Of a stretch of DNA of 64,000 nucleotides, positions 35,469 through 47,101 are shown piece by piece. Origin of the DNA: Tetraselmis striata (Eukaryota > Chlorophyta > Chlorodendrophyceae > Chlorodendrales > Chlorodendraceae); assembly GCA_006384855.1 (NCBI GenBank), contig VCJN01000185.1, forward strand, positions 52,716 through 116,715, read 5' to 3'. Below the pieces are notes generated by a model that was not told the origin of the DNA, searched no databases, and saw nothing but the letters and a program-made list of their open reading frames with translations. Both the position numbers and the translations under genes were made by a program. Each line of letters starts with the position of its first letter. Position 1 is the first letter of the stretch.

Positions 35469-36665
35469 ATGGCCCGCTTGATGGGGTTTCGCGCCCCGGT
35501 CCTGGCGCTGCTCTTAGTGCTATCGATCCTTGCAGCCTCCACGCCATCCATGTCCGGCAGGCGACTGTCTCAGGACCGCTTACCGGGCGAGGAAGGGCTC
35601 ACTGACTCCGAGGTCGCGGCCAAGCGGTGGCTGGAGAACTTCGTGCAGCGGTCGGCGCTGAATCGCATAGAGGCTGCGGCGAAAGACAACGCGGCGGCGG
35701 AGGAGGCCGAGGCGGAGGCTGAGGCGGAGGTGAAAGTGGACGAGGAAAAGGAGGTGGCTGGAGCTAAAGTGGAGGAGGGAGATGTGGGGGCGGAAGAAGG
35801 TGCAGTCGCACAGGAAGGGGAGGATGGCTCGGACACTTCTGGGCGCATTCGCGGAAGCCAGGTGCTCTTTAACGCCGAGAACGAGGACAAGTGGGTGCCG
35901 CGCTGCAACGCCACCCTGAACCCCGAGTCGGTCTATCTCGCCCAGGTGCGCCTCATTCTCTCCAACCCCGTTCACCTTCTCCATGGAGATCCCTGTACGA
36001 ATACTGTCCCCGAAGCACCCTTCGACTGCCACCTTTTTATATTCAATTTTGTGTTCTGTATGCGAGTGCCATTTTCTGCCACTGTTTGCTACCACTACCA
36101 CCGTGGTCTGACCCGCCCCGACAACACACAGGTGGGCGTCTTTGCCAACCAGCCCGCGGACCGCGTCACTCGCTTCGTACCCACCCAGTACGAGGTCATG
36201 CCCTACGTGGAGATGCGTACTACGGCGCCGTTTGTTCGCGAGGCGCAGGTCGCCGTCCGCGGCCTGGGCATCGACACTAACGCGATAGTGGGCTCGCGGA
36301 CCAACCCGGTCCGCCGCGTCTGTGGCAACTGGGCGTGGACCGACAGCGGCGTGTACAGCTGGCAGGTGTACGCGGCCGCCGATGCCGAGGTGCGCCTCGG
36401 CTACTACTATCGGCAGCACGGCAACAATGGCGCGGCGGCCGGCGTGCTGGGCGCCTACCTCGACCAGGAAATTGATGTGCGCGGCCGCAGCGGCCTCATC
36501 AGCAGCGGCAACCGCAACATCATGAACTCCAACTCCAACTCTGACATGCAGGGCCGCGCCGGGCATTATCAGGCCGAGTTCGACAACCGCGCCGCTGGCG
36601 AAGTCAATAAGATCACCAACACGCAAGTGCTTGGGCCGGTGAACTACCGACTCGGGCGCGGCTAG
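35469..36665 (+). CDS. Secreted or membrane-anchored protein of unknown family
   Basis: I do not recognise the family. The ATG at 35469 gives a typical N-terminal signal (basic residues, then APVLALLLVLSILAAS). An acidic Glu/Ala-rich segment follows (residues about 70-115), then a C-terminal domain with VGVFANQPADRVTRFVPTQY, VCGNWAWTDSGVYSWQVYAA, LGYYYRQHG and an Asn/Ser-rich NIMNSNSNSDMQG. A GT-AG intron at 35946-36131 (186 bp) fits: donor CAG|GTGCGC, acceptor ACACAG. It is a multiple of three and contains no stop, so the frame is also open if it is retained. Spliced length is 336 residues. A possible TGTAA lies at 36876. Codon use and domain coherence support a real gene. Confidence 0.75.
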   Translation: MARLMGFRAPVLALLLVLSILAASTPSMSGRRLSQDRLPGEEGLTDSEVAAKRWLENFVQRSALNRIEAAAKDNAAAEEAEAEAEAEVKVDEEKEVAGAKVEEGDVGAEEGAVAQEGEDGSDTSGRIRGSQVLFNAENEDKWVPRCNATLNPESVYLAQVRLILSNPVHLLHGDPCTNTVPEAPFDCHLFIFNFVFCMRVPFSATVCYHYHRGLTRPDNTQVGVFANQPADRVTRFVPTQYEVMPYVEMRTTAPFVREAQVAVRGLGIDTNAIVGSRTNPVRRVCGNWAWTDSGVYSWQVYAAADAEVRLGYYYRQHGNNGAAAGVLGAYLDQEIDVRGRSGLISSGNRNIMNSNSNSDMQGRAGHYQAEFDNRAAGEVNKITNTQVLGPVNYRLGRG

Positions 36666-36822
36666 CTGTGCCAGCGCGCGGCTCCTTCCCTCCGGTTGAC
36701 AGCACGCTGGCACGACCGCATCTGTCTATACATACTTAGTCTGTGAATAATGCTTTTGAAGGGACGGAGCGAAAGAGTCCATAGGTGCATCCTATCAACT
36801 GGGAGAATGTATTTCTCTCTGT

Positions 36823-37560
36823 TCACACCAACATAGCGAGCAGCATCCTCCCATTCATCGACGGCTGCACTGGGATGTAAAAACAAAGAAACGCAACAGC
36901 TTCACCCCCCTTGGTACCATTCGCCGCTGCAGTTGCAGGCCGGCACACAACCGAAACATAGGGCTGTGCGTTACTTTGGATGCGAGATGAAAAGTTGCAC
37001 CATAGATACGACGGACTGCGTTTGGGGAAGGTGGATATGCGCTCCATCAAGCCGGGACGGCTGTAAATTTGCACGGAGCGCACCAGTGACTTCTGCTCCA
37101 ACACCATAAGCTTCAAAGGACACTGACCGGTCATCGTGACCACGTTGCAGCCCCTCTCCAAGTTGCCACTACAGTCCCCGCCTTCTGCAGCTTCCATGTC
37201 AGTGCAACCACTGTGGCAGCAGCCACAGGAGCGGGCGTGGTAGTAAGAGCAACGCGGATGATATCCTGATTTACCTGCCGGAGGTCAAATGTAGATGAGT
37301 CTATAGCGAAATGTATAGCAAATGTCCTTAGATGAGGTTGCATGCAAACCCCATTTGAGGCCTACAAAGTAAGGTATCTTATGGGTGCGCCAGCACCCGA
37401 AGCGAAGGCGGCTGCATTGACATTCAGAGCCATATAATTGCCAACTTCCCGAGCCATCACACGGAGGAGGTGGCAACCCTCCAGCAGGTGCAGCGCCGTG
37501 AGAGCATATCCATCCGCAGGAGAATCCAACTGCCAGAACTGGGAGGATATCATGCCTCTC
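36823..37560 (-). CDS. Candidate multi-exon gene, unidentified
   Basis: Three protein-like minus-strand segments lie in order. About 37553-37385 reads QFWQLDSPADGYALTALHLL...REVGNYMALNVNAAAFASG. About 37343-37276 reads IDSSTFDLRQ, ending at CAG|GTAAAT. About 37186-36823 reads GCNVVTMTGQCPLKLMVLEQ...VQIYSRPGLMERIS, ending in TGA. Plausible splice sites exist (GGGTGCTGG donor, GCTGCAG acceptor), but I could not fix every phase or the 5' end, and no family is recognised. It converges on the secreted-protein gene, with about 160 bp between stops. Low-to-moderate confidence that it is real. Confidence 0.4.
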
Positions 37561-37719
37561 AGGATTACAAAATGCAGGGCGGCTCGTCACATTTTACAGT
37601 TCCCTCCCACCCTCCTGACCGAGCCCATGCCATGCCCTGGCCGCCCACTCCATGCTTGGCTGACACGATGGAGTTGTCAGTCTTGGGCGTGTTCCTTTTT
37701 CTGTTAGTTGACAGTCAAT

Positions 37720-38500
37720 GCAGGGCACCTGCATCCCTGATACCTAGGTAACGGTTGTATTATCCGTTTTTACATAATTAGAATTCATCTGTATTTATGC
37801 GCCTTGTTTCCCAGGGCTGTAGCCAGGCACACAATCGGGGCCGGGCGGTGCCCTTAAGCCATTCCCGGGCCACAGAGCCAGGCGCGTCCAACCATACCAT
37901 ACCTTGCCTTAACAATTCAATTCCTCTCCCCCCCCCCCCCCCCCCCCCTCCCCCCTCGGACCCCCGAATTAAAAAAAACAGAAGCTCCACTGTAGGCGCT
38001 GCCTTTCTATCTTTTCTAATGCATATTGATCTGTGGTTGATGTCCAAATGTGGTTGTTTTCTGCTCTGAGGGCCGGGCTGTAGTATTGTCAAGTTTGGCA
38101 AGCTGCGGTCGAGCGGTGGCAGTCATGATGGCTGATGTCAGCATTGCCTGTCGAGGCATAGCATTGAGGCATGTAAGATGTACCGGTTACACAGTATTCA
38201 ACAGCCGTCTGCTCCCGTATTCTGTAGTCTCCGCCAATCGTGTCACTGTGTCGACACTAGCATCGGACGCCAGAGTATGTCGCAACGCAGATGCTATGCC
38301 CTCAACGGTTTGTTTGAGTCCAGCCGCCAGTGCGACCTCTCCACCGCTAGTGCGATCTCTCAGCATCACCGCCCCCGCCTGGCGCCAGGCTCTTACTAGA
38401 AAGCCCTTACCCAGAGCCGCACCATTGCCCGCACTGGCATCCCGTGGAGGTCACAGCAGTCACAGGCAGGCGACCTCCTGTAAGCTATGATTCCCGGAGC
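37720..38500. other. Intergenic, no supported gene
   Basis: Contains a C tract at 37928-37947 and an A-rich run after it. Open frames are short and match nothing I know. Confidence 0.5.
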
Positions 38501-38502
38501 TA

Positions 38503-38930
38503 ATGGCCAAGTTTAAGACCATGCAGTACGGGATCAAGTATACTGCAGTGCTCCGGCCCACGGCTGTGGATCGGTTTCAATGCACCCGATTGGACGACAT
38601 GCGGCTGGGACTGGCAGTGCGGGCGTGGCACAACACTGAGCCGAGACAGAAGGGCTCACTTCGAGGCATCCCGGACTTGTCGGAGTACACGATTGCACGG
38701 GTCTTCGGCACAGTTGGTGAGGTGAGCCAGGGGGTGCGCCGCACATGGCGCGCTATCGCATGCTTGGCCGCGGATCGGAGCGCCCTCTCATCGCGGAGCA
38801 CTCGGTGCACCACCCCGTACTCGGGGGAACTTTCCTTGGATTCCTGAGCTTGGTGGCGGCTCGGGAGTGCACGCTACCCCATCCCACGGCGGCGTAGATC
38901 TTTCCGCTGTCCCGTGACCAAAGTTCCATA
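38503..38930 (+). pseudogene. Second copy of the PD-(D/E)XK-like repeat-family ORF
   Basis: Encodes KTMQYGIKYTAVLRPTAVDRF, LAVRAWHNTEPRQKGSL, VFGTVGEVSQGVRRTWRA and CLAADRSALSSRS in one frame of about 110 codons, then diverges. It corresponds segment by segment to 23115-23700 on the minus strand, at maybe 75-80% nucleotide similarity by eye. The 5' half of the family (the REVDDLF region) is missing here, so this is a truncated copy. Confidence 0.6.
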
Positions 38931-40881
38931 AACCACCGCCCTCGTGTGTGCGCACACACGTGCTTGCGTGGCCCAGACTCTTTTAACCGGGCGGGAATCC
39001 CTCATTCATCGCGCTTATTCGTGCGGGGCCGCTAGAAGTGGCTTATAGTGTTAATCTCCTGCTGGCGCTGCTTTCAGCGGTGGATTTGTTGCTGGCTTTT
39101 TGTAATTCACACCATTGCGAGGATGAGGGTTCACAGAGGGTGTGCATCAGCAAAACATCTACACCCGCCATATGCAGATTGCAACGTCGGCCATGGCAAA
39201 AAGGGCTCAGGCAACCAAATTCCACATCTTTCATATCCTTCTGCTTGATATCAACCCTAAAATTAGGGTTTTATTACTCGTAAGATATAAGATGTCACGC
39301 ATGCAATTTTAAGGGCTCCTGTGGGAGCAATAATAGCCAGAAGGGTTTCACTGCAGCGAGTCCTTGGCCCGCCCAGGACTCACACCTTGTCCCCTTCCAG
39401 GGCGCGGATAAAAAAAGCCCAAATACATCATGCTTTGAAACTGATAAATATGTCATGCTTTGAAACTGATAAAGCAAGTCCAACTCATGCATATATGGTG
39501 ATGAGCAAGGCATGATGATGGCAAGGAATGTGAGGATCGGGTCGGGGAAACCACAGAGACACGTCACTTACATTCCCCTCCCAGACATCCCCACCCCTGA
39601 TCGATCCCACGCCGTGCCCTGATCACCGGGGCAATGGCATTAGAGATGTCGATCATGAAGGGGGACATCCCATCACGGGACACTCGAGCATACTTGACAG
39701 CTCATCACCAATGCATGCATGATCGATAGTACCATACGTCTCCTCAAACGACAGCATATCCCTGTTGATTGCCACGGTGGACTGAACACACAACAAGCCA
39801 ATGCCCCCCCCCCCCTCCCCCCTCCCTCGCACTCCCCCCACCAGAAGAAACAACAGTAGTACAGCGATTGATGGCACGGTTAGCCCGGGAGATGGTGCCA
39901 TCTGTGGCTGGGAGCAAATCAGGGAGGCAAGCCAGGCTGCTTTATATCTGCTCGGCTGTCCCGGAGGATGGGATCGTACACAGTGCAGTCTTGTACGCTG
40001 GCACGGCGGAGGCTCTGGGGCAAGATCGGCATGCTCAGTCACGGAGCGGGGACGCGGCTGGGGGGGCAGGCATCGCTGGTATTCTCATCACAGCAGTAGG
40101 GGAGTTATCAGGAGAGCTCGGCTGCGGTTCTGCAGCTCGGCTGTATGTTGGACTTACGATTAGGGCTATGGTGCGCGCAACATACACAGCGTGTCCTGGC
40201 AGGCTCTGCGACAGGGAGGGCGGGGGCAGGGAGGGGAGGGGTGGGGGCGCCTGTGCAGCCCCTGGAACCTGTTGCAGTGGTGAAACAGGGGCCTCAATAG
40301 CGGCTTGACACGGGGTAGGCGGCCAAGCGACACTATGCTCTGAGCTGCTGGAAGCGATGACAAGGGAGGAGGAGGGGGGGGGGGGGGGGGTGGAAATATG
40401 GCGGTTTCTTTGACTAAAAGCATCTCTAGGCATGTGGCGCGGAACAGGGGAGCGCCACCCCATAGGGTCCTGCGCCACTTCCAGTTCCGCTGCCATGTCG
40501 GCCTTCCGCTACGCGACCTGCGTGCTACATGACGCCGCCACGCCTTGTCGCGCCAGGAAGGATCTGCCGCCAGGAGGTCAGCAGCTGTGAATGGGCACAC
40601 GATGCAGACACACGGGGCGGCGCCTGGCCACCTCATGGGGCTTGGCTTGGCAGAGAGGGGCGGACTGCCAGGGGCGCTCCGCTGCGAGTCATGGCGGGGA
40701 CTGTGCCAGGCGCCGCCGAGTCTGCCCTGAGATGAGAGAAAGCGGGGGGAGGAAGGGGGTGGGGGAGGGGGCGAACGCATCATCCAACGTTCCGTCTAGT
40801 GTCGCGACCATCCGCGTGCCGTGGGCTTGCTTCATCCTTGGCCGCCCTGCGGGAACAGCACAGGGCCCTGGGGGGCACAGC
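38931..40881. other. Intergenic, no gene confidently supported
   Basis: Lies 3' of RBM39. A minus-strand stretch near 39640-39800 has protein-like segments (INRDMLSFEETYGTIDHACI; in another frame SRDGMSPFMIDISNAIAP), but no coherent exon chain could be built. G and C tracts lie at 39804-39817 and 40377-40390. A microtandem repeat of CATGCTTTGAAACTGATAAA occurs at about 39430-39470. Confidence 0.4.
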
Positions 40882-43800
40882 CTAGCACTTGAAGTGGCTG
40901 TCGTAGACCGCGGCAAACTGGAACTCGGCGTACACCTCGCGGCCTGCAAACCAACGGCCATGCAGCGTGGCCTTGGCTTGCTGCGCGCCCTGCAGGGTGC
41001 CAAACTTCAGGTACACAAAGCCCTGCACGCCAGGAAAAAGGGGCGGAGAGGTAGGCAGTCAGTAGCTGCGAGGTTGGGGCCGGCGCAGACAAGGCAGGGA
41101 CGGGACGGGCGCATGACAGGGCAAAGCTCCCATCCCAGGGCAGACCCACCTTGCTCTCCTTGTCCACGTGGTGGTGCAGGACCGGCCCAAACTTCGTGCA
41201 CTCCTCCTTGACATCCTCGCCAATCTCAATGTGCCAATCTGGCTCCGTCTCACTGCACAGGTGAACAGGCAGGGAGGCTCAATACAGGGAGGGCGACATA
41301 CATGTATATACACATACATATACATAGATGCATGTATATGCAAAGCAAGACATGGTTAGGCATAGATACACTACTGCACATTCTTATACATCTACTAATG
41401 CAAAAATCGCATGCTAATTTGCATGTGTCGCATGATGTGAGGAGTCAGGCATGGCATAGGCCGGGCGTGGCTTTACGTTTCGGGGTCAAACATGTTCTTC
41501 AGCAGCAGGCACGGCGTAGGAATGGGCGACGCCGGCCCCAGCATGCCCTGCACGTGCGCCAGCGGGTGCGTGGGGGCAGCGGCAGGCGCCGCGGGCATGG
41601 CGGGCTGCGGCGGGGCCATGCTGGGGGCCGTTCCACCGCCGGGCATGTTGTTGGCGCCCGAGAGGCGGGCCATCAGCTGCGCGCGCGTCGCGCCGGACAT
41701 CTTCAAGCCATGGCCATCTGCGACAGGGCGTTGCAGGCGGGGTTGTTCAGTTGGCTGATAAAGGCCCATCACCGCCTGGGGAGCGATCTGCCAAGGACGC
41801 ACTAGCTGACATTGCACAGTTTAGGAACATGCTAGCCCTCTATCAATAAGAGGCAGCAGCTTAAGGTAGTGGCAGCTTGGCAACGTACCGTCTTCGTCCA
41901 GATCATTGATGGCGGCTGCAGCCTCCTCACCACCTTGCATCCCAAACATTCCGGGCATCCCCGGCATGCCTGGAATTGGCGGAGGACCTGGGAGGGGCAT
42001 GCCTGGCATCCCTGGCATACCTGGGGGGCCGGGCAGTGGCTGCGAGCCGGGCATGCCGGGCATGCCCGGCGCGGGGGGCAGCACGGGGGCGATTGTGACC
42101 TGGATGTTCTTGCCTGCGATGTCCAGGTTGTGCAGCTGCTGCACCGCCTTGAGCGCGTCGCCCATGGTGCGGTACTGCACAAAGCCGGAGCCGGTGGACG
42201 CGCCGGAGTCGTCCTTGGTGACAGTGGCGTAGTCCAGCGCACCAAAGGGCGAAAAGATGCTTTGAAGGTCGGGGTCCTGAGGAGCGCAAGGTCATGGTGA
42301 GATGGTGGCTGTGAGCTGTGCCCACCCAGGCGCAGGCCTCAACGCCACACACATACGCCTGCCGTCGGGAATCGGGCGGTGAATGGACAGATCCAGAGCC
42401 CGCTTTGGAGAGCGTTACTGAAAGGAGTCGCGGCCTTGAGCCATTGTTCCAAGGCGTGAATAGGTAAACATGTGGCATGTTCTAATGTAACACTCATAAT
42501 TCCACACGGCAGATATTTCGTAAGTCATTTGACGCTGCATGCAGGTCTGGAGCAAACGTTTTGGGCCTGAGGGTGGCGGGAATGGTTGGGGGGGGGAGGG
42601 GGGGGGGGGGGGGGTTGCGGTCGCACCCCGACGTTGGGATGGATGTTGCTGACTGCCAGCTTGCAAGGACCAGAGTTGAGGTCCATTCCAGGCGGCATGC
42701 CGGGCATCCCATGCATGCCGCCCATGCCGCCCATGCCTGCCGCCGCGTTCTTCTGCGCCTGTGCCGCCTGCTGGTTGGCCTCCCACGCCATGTTCTTCTC
42801 CGCCTCCGAGGCCTTCACCATGACGGCCTGCCCGTGGAGCGGCTGCCCGGAGAGCGCCAGCGCGTTGCCGACCTCCAGCTGCAGGAGGACACAGGAATTC
42901 GTGTTAGCTTGCATTGCTGACAGCCTACCTTCAATCACGGGTGCGGCAATCACAAACACTGCACATAACCTGTCCTACCTGTCAGAGGTGGAGCACAGAG
43001 GTGAAATTGTAAAGGGAATTATTCGCAATGTTTGCATAGCGTGCATGCAAGCCCGACCTGAGGCTGATAGTATCGGTAATTTTAACTGCATCGGCATCCC
43101 TACATCATCATCAACACCATTCTGAGTAGCGCACCCCTTTTGGCAGCACCAGGCATACATCACAGGCAGAGGAAAGGAGCAAGAGGGAGGACAGGGAGAG
43201 GGGGGGGGGGGGCAGCACCTTGTTAGACATCTCGATGTAGGCAAAGCCCTTGGAGCGCTTGGTGTTGCGGTCGGTAATGATGCGGACGTCTGTGACGGTG
43301 CCCGCCTGGGAGAAGAACTCGAAGATGTCGCGGTCGTCCGCCTTGGTGTTCACGTTGTACGCAAACACCGTGCGCGTGTCGCGCTCCAGCGCCTCCAGCT
43401 CGCGCTGCGCCTCGCGCTGCGCGCGCACCTCTGGCGGTGTGCGCTCCCGCCTGCAGCATAGGCACAGGGGCGGCTCAGCCCCTCTCCCTCCCTCCCTCCC
43501 TCCCTCTCCTCCCCCAAACTAGACCCCCCCCCTCTGTGGGCCGTACATCAGCCCTGCGGCAGGACAGTTCAACCTGACTGGGGCTTCAAGTATAATGGGT
43601 TGGTGGGAAAAAGAGGGGACTGCTTCGCACCGGGCGGGCGGTTCTCGGCGCTCGCGGGAGCGGGACCTCCGCCGCGAGCGCTCGCGGTCGCCACGGTCGC
43701 CGCGGTCCCCGTCGCGGCTCTTGTGCCTGGAGCGGTCGCGGCTGCGGCTCCGGCTGCGGTGCCGCCGGCTGCGGCTGCGGTCCCGGCTGCGGCTGCGGCT

Positions 43801-44311
43801 GCGCTTGCTGCTCTTCTCCTTGCGCTCCCGCCGCCGCTCCTCCTTGTCGCCCTTCTCCTCCTTCTCCTTGTCAGCGTGCTTCTCGCCGCCCTCCGCCTCC
43901 TCACCGCCGCCCTTCTCCTCTGGCTTCTTCTCGATCTGCTTCTCAAGGTAATCGTACCTGCGGGGAGGCCGCACGACAGAGTCGCTTTCAGTGCCCAGCC
44001 GCCTTCCAATCAACAACCCGCTCTCCCGCCCTTCCATCCGGCTAAGTGACTGCAGGGAGCCCCCCAAGCGTTCCCCCCACCCCCCGCTCTGATCCCTCCC
44101 TCCAACTGGGACTTGGCACAGGGACTTGTTCCCCCCAGCAGTGTCGCCACCTTCCCTCGCCCATGTTTTCAGAAAAGGACAAGGGGTGAAGAGAAGGCGC
44201 GTGCGGGTGCGCGCCATCTTTCCTGTTTTCCAGGTGGTGAGAAGGTGGGGGTGATGGCAGAGGGAGGCGACGGTGGGGGCGGGGGGGGGCTCACTCGTCG
44301 AAGTCTGCCAT
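40882..44311 (-). CDS. RBM39: RBM39/CAPER-type SR splicing factor
   Basis: U2AF-related splicing factor that binds the 3' splice-site machinery in the nucleus. Eight exons in transcript order: 44311-44295, 43957-43631, 43450-43219, 42878-42627, 42276-41889, 41717-41477, 41252-41150 and 41022-40882. All phases agree and give 566 residues. An RS/Glu-rich N-terminal region is followed by RRM1 (DTRTVFAYNVNTKADDRDIF... KGFAYIEMSNK) and RRM2 (CKLAVSNIHPNVGD... GFVQYRTMGDAL). Then come a Met/Pro/Gly-rich linker, ATRAQLMARLSG, and the U2AF-homology motif RRM3 (NMFDPETETEPDW... HGRWFAGREVYAEF). Domain order and these motifs match RBM39 closely. The first exon holds only MADFD plus 2 nt. The linker of GMPGMPG repeats is unusually long. 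Confidence 0.95.
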
Positions 44312-47101
44312 CGTGGCGGCGGCCGCGGTTTGCACTGCTCGCCTGCAGTAAACGGGGCGGGGGAGGAGGGGGGTTCAGTGCCCGCATGGTCGGAGGAGGG
44401 TGGTGTGAGGGCAGGTGGTGGTTGCCACCCGGATCTGAACGAGTAGTGCTTATTTCCGCATTTTTCTGTTGTATCTTTCCGTGTAAATACATCCTCTCCC
44501 GGCCAGTACATTTGGCGGCGGCTGGGAGGCGAATCGCGTTCCTGCCCTCTGAGCTGGTTCAGCATCGGCAGCAGGGCGAGTGGTTGGGCTGGGGAGAGGA
44601 TACCTGCTATACCGGATCACTCACTTGCTTCCAAGTTCCGGAAAAGATGTCCAGTGCTGCTGATGTGGCGGTGGCTGCAGTGCCGCTGCGATGCCGCGAC
44701 CTAACACTTTCGCCGCGCGGCTGCTGGGGTTGGGTGGCGGCGCGGGCGGCGCGTGGAGGAGGCGGCCTTGCGCGCTAGGCGACCGGAATGCTTGGCGCGG
44801 ACAGGTAGCCGCTACTCGCGCGCGCAAAGACTCCGCACTACCGTACACCACGGGAGTACCCGGATGCCTAATGTGGTTCTTTGAATCGCGCCAGACCAGT
44901 ACCCGGGTACCGGGATGCCGCATGCCGGTTCCGGCGGGGGTACCTTTTTTCCCGGCGGTGGTACTACCAGCAGCAAACTCGAGGCACCCCAGGTACAAGC
45001 ACACGCATAGGCTGCTCGCCAGCACAAGGATTGCATCCTCTTTAGAATTAAAAAAGAGTTTAATAATTATGCGACTTCGCCCACCGACACCACGAAACTT
45101 GCCACTCGACATACATAGCCTTCTCGCAATAATACATTTGGCGGCGCATAGTGGGTGTGGAAAATGTTAACATTCTCATTCTCATCATCATTATTCCTAT
45201 AATATTTATTACATAAGGGCTTTCAGAAAAGCGCACTACATCAAACAGAATCATTATTCCTATTATTTTACTACAGTGGTGTTTGAGAAATGATCTATAA
45301 TCTCAGCCATGGAATATATCGACACAGAAGATTAGGGCGATGTACCATTAGGGATCATAGTTACTGTATTTCTATGCCCTACTATCACATCAGACATGTA
45401 TGTGGCACGCGTGTCATGTGTCACAAGCGCGCTCCGACGCTTGACATTGCCGCTTTAATTTCAATTTATGAGAATCTGCCGCTCGTCGTCGTTGCCGGTT
45501 CAATATTTCATAATAATATCCAATATCCAAACTATCGGCGCTTGGTGAAAACAGGCGTTTTCCCCGTACGCGGTAAAATCAGAGTTGTGCGTATTAAGTA
45601 CTCTACTCAAGTTACGTTTTCGACTTAAATATGTCGAACTTGAATATTAAGTAAAGTAGTTACCCACGGAACTTCGGGACAGACGGAAAATCACTGAAAA
45701 TCATGTAAAATAATAAAGCTTTATGGGTAGAGAATGAATCTCGTCGGGAATGTGTCCGCCCGTCTTCCATATCGACCTCCTCGTCAACATACTACCTGGC
45801 GGCTAGCTACCACACCGACTGCCCGCGCCTACTCGTTATTGTGCTACCAGGGCTCAACCAGGGCTCAACAGTAAAAGCCAACGTTGCACCTCTATGACAG
45901 CGCCTCAATGTACGCAGCAATCCATTTCCGGACTGCCCCGTACTGTTACTCTTGTGATAAACGGATGTAAGCTTTCGGTTTGCCAGGCTGTACTCGCGCG
46001 TATGTACACTGCAGCACATACGTAGATAGTTAGACGAGCCATGGATGGGTGCAAGGCTTACTGTGCCAAATTCTTGTCACAATTCGTATTAGGTTGTTGG
46101 GAAAGCCCTAGATACGCGTATCATGAGGCCATGATGCACATAATTACTACCATTCTGACATCTGCAAGGGCACCCAGGCGTCTAGAGGCCGCGCGCTGTC
46201 GGACGAGCCTAACTTGAGGAGGCATACCACCACACCGAACCAAAATAGTGTGCCGCCTACCGGCAATATGCATACCGTGCAGGGTATTATAGTCAGAGAC
46301 TACAGGGTTCCTGTGACAGACTGTGGGCAGAGACTGCAAGCAGAAAAAGTCACAATTTGCCGGCGGTCGCGCCGTACAATTTGCCGTGCGGGGGAGGGAA
46401 GGTGTCCCCCAGCCTGCCAGCAAGTTCAATATACACGAGCGCAGCAGCACCACCGAGCCGGTAGCTTGCACATTTGCAGCCGCATCTCGCCAAATTGCAG
46501 CAGCGTCTTGGCCTGGCTGCCAGCAGCTGTGTGCTGGGATGGTGGGGTCTTGTTGAGCCCCGCCGGGAACTCCACGCTTTCACAAGAGTGCTGTGCAACG
46601 GCTCGGTGCTGTGGTGTGCGCTGGAGTCCAGGTGGAAGTGTAGCAGCAAGAGTGGAGAGAAAATGGAAAGAGTTAAAGGGACAACCCGACGCCGCCAGCT
46701 TTTGTAGCTGCTAGCGCCCCTGCGAGTCAGGCAGGGCACCGCGGGAGGTAGTGCTAGAGCTGGTGCTAGTGACTGTAATTCATTCCGTTAAAACCTGACC
46801 CACCAACGTCGTTTTGCCACTGGCCCTCTGCACAATTAAACTGCACGGCGCGTTCTGCACGCTCAGAGGGGCTGCAGGAATTAGTCTCTGGCTACTTCAT
46901 CAGCAGCAGCAGTTCAAGAGGGGGGACGTAGAAACAGATGCCTTCAAAGGCGATAAGGCGCTCGCGTCAAATAGCCATTGACAGGCAGCGCTCCTCTTGC
47001 GTGCAATCTAACATGCGGGGCGGTGGTACTTGAGCCAGCGAGTCAGCGCGGGTGATGAGCCGCTATCTGTCCCACTTCGGCCCCGATGCTGCGGACGCCC
47101 C
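44312..47101. other. Intergenic region between RBM39 and EngB, no supported gene
   Basis: The first part (44312-44800) is GC-rich and should hold the RBM39 promoter. The remainder is lower in GC. A roughly 40-bp LINE-tail fragment lies at 45209-45250. No protein family or RNA gene was recognised in the rest. Confidence 0.5.
45209..45250 (-). mobile_element. Tiny decayed fragment of the LINE 3' tail
   Basis: TTACATAAGGGCTTTCAGAA followed by AAGCGCACTACA resembles the terminal segment of the LINE family (TTACATCAGGGCTTTCACAA, then ATGCGCACTACA in the other copies). It is only about 40 bp, with several mismatches. Confidence 0.5.

Noticed and set aside
43595-44049. Leu/Arg-rich and Ala/Val-rich plus-strand frames
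   Set aside because: Antisense of the RS-domain exon of RBM39.
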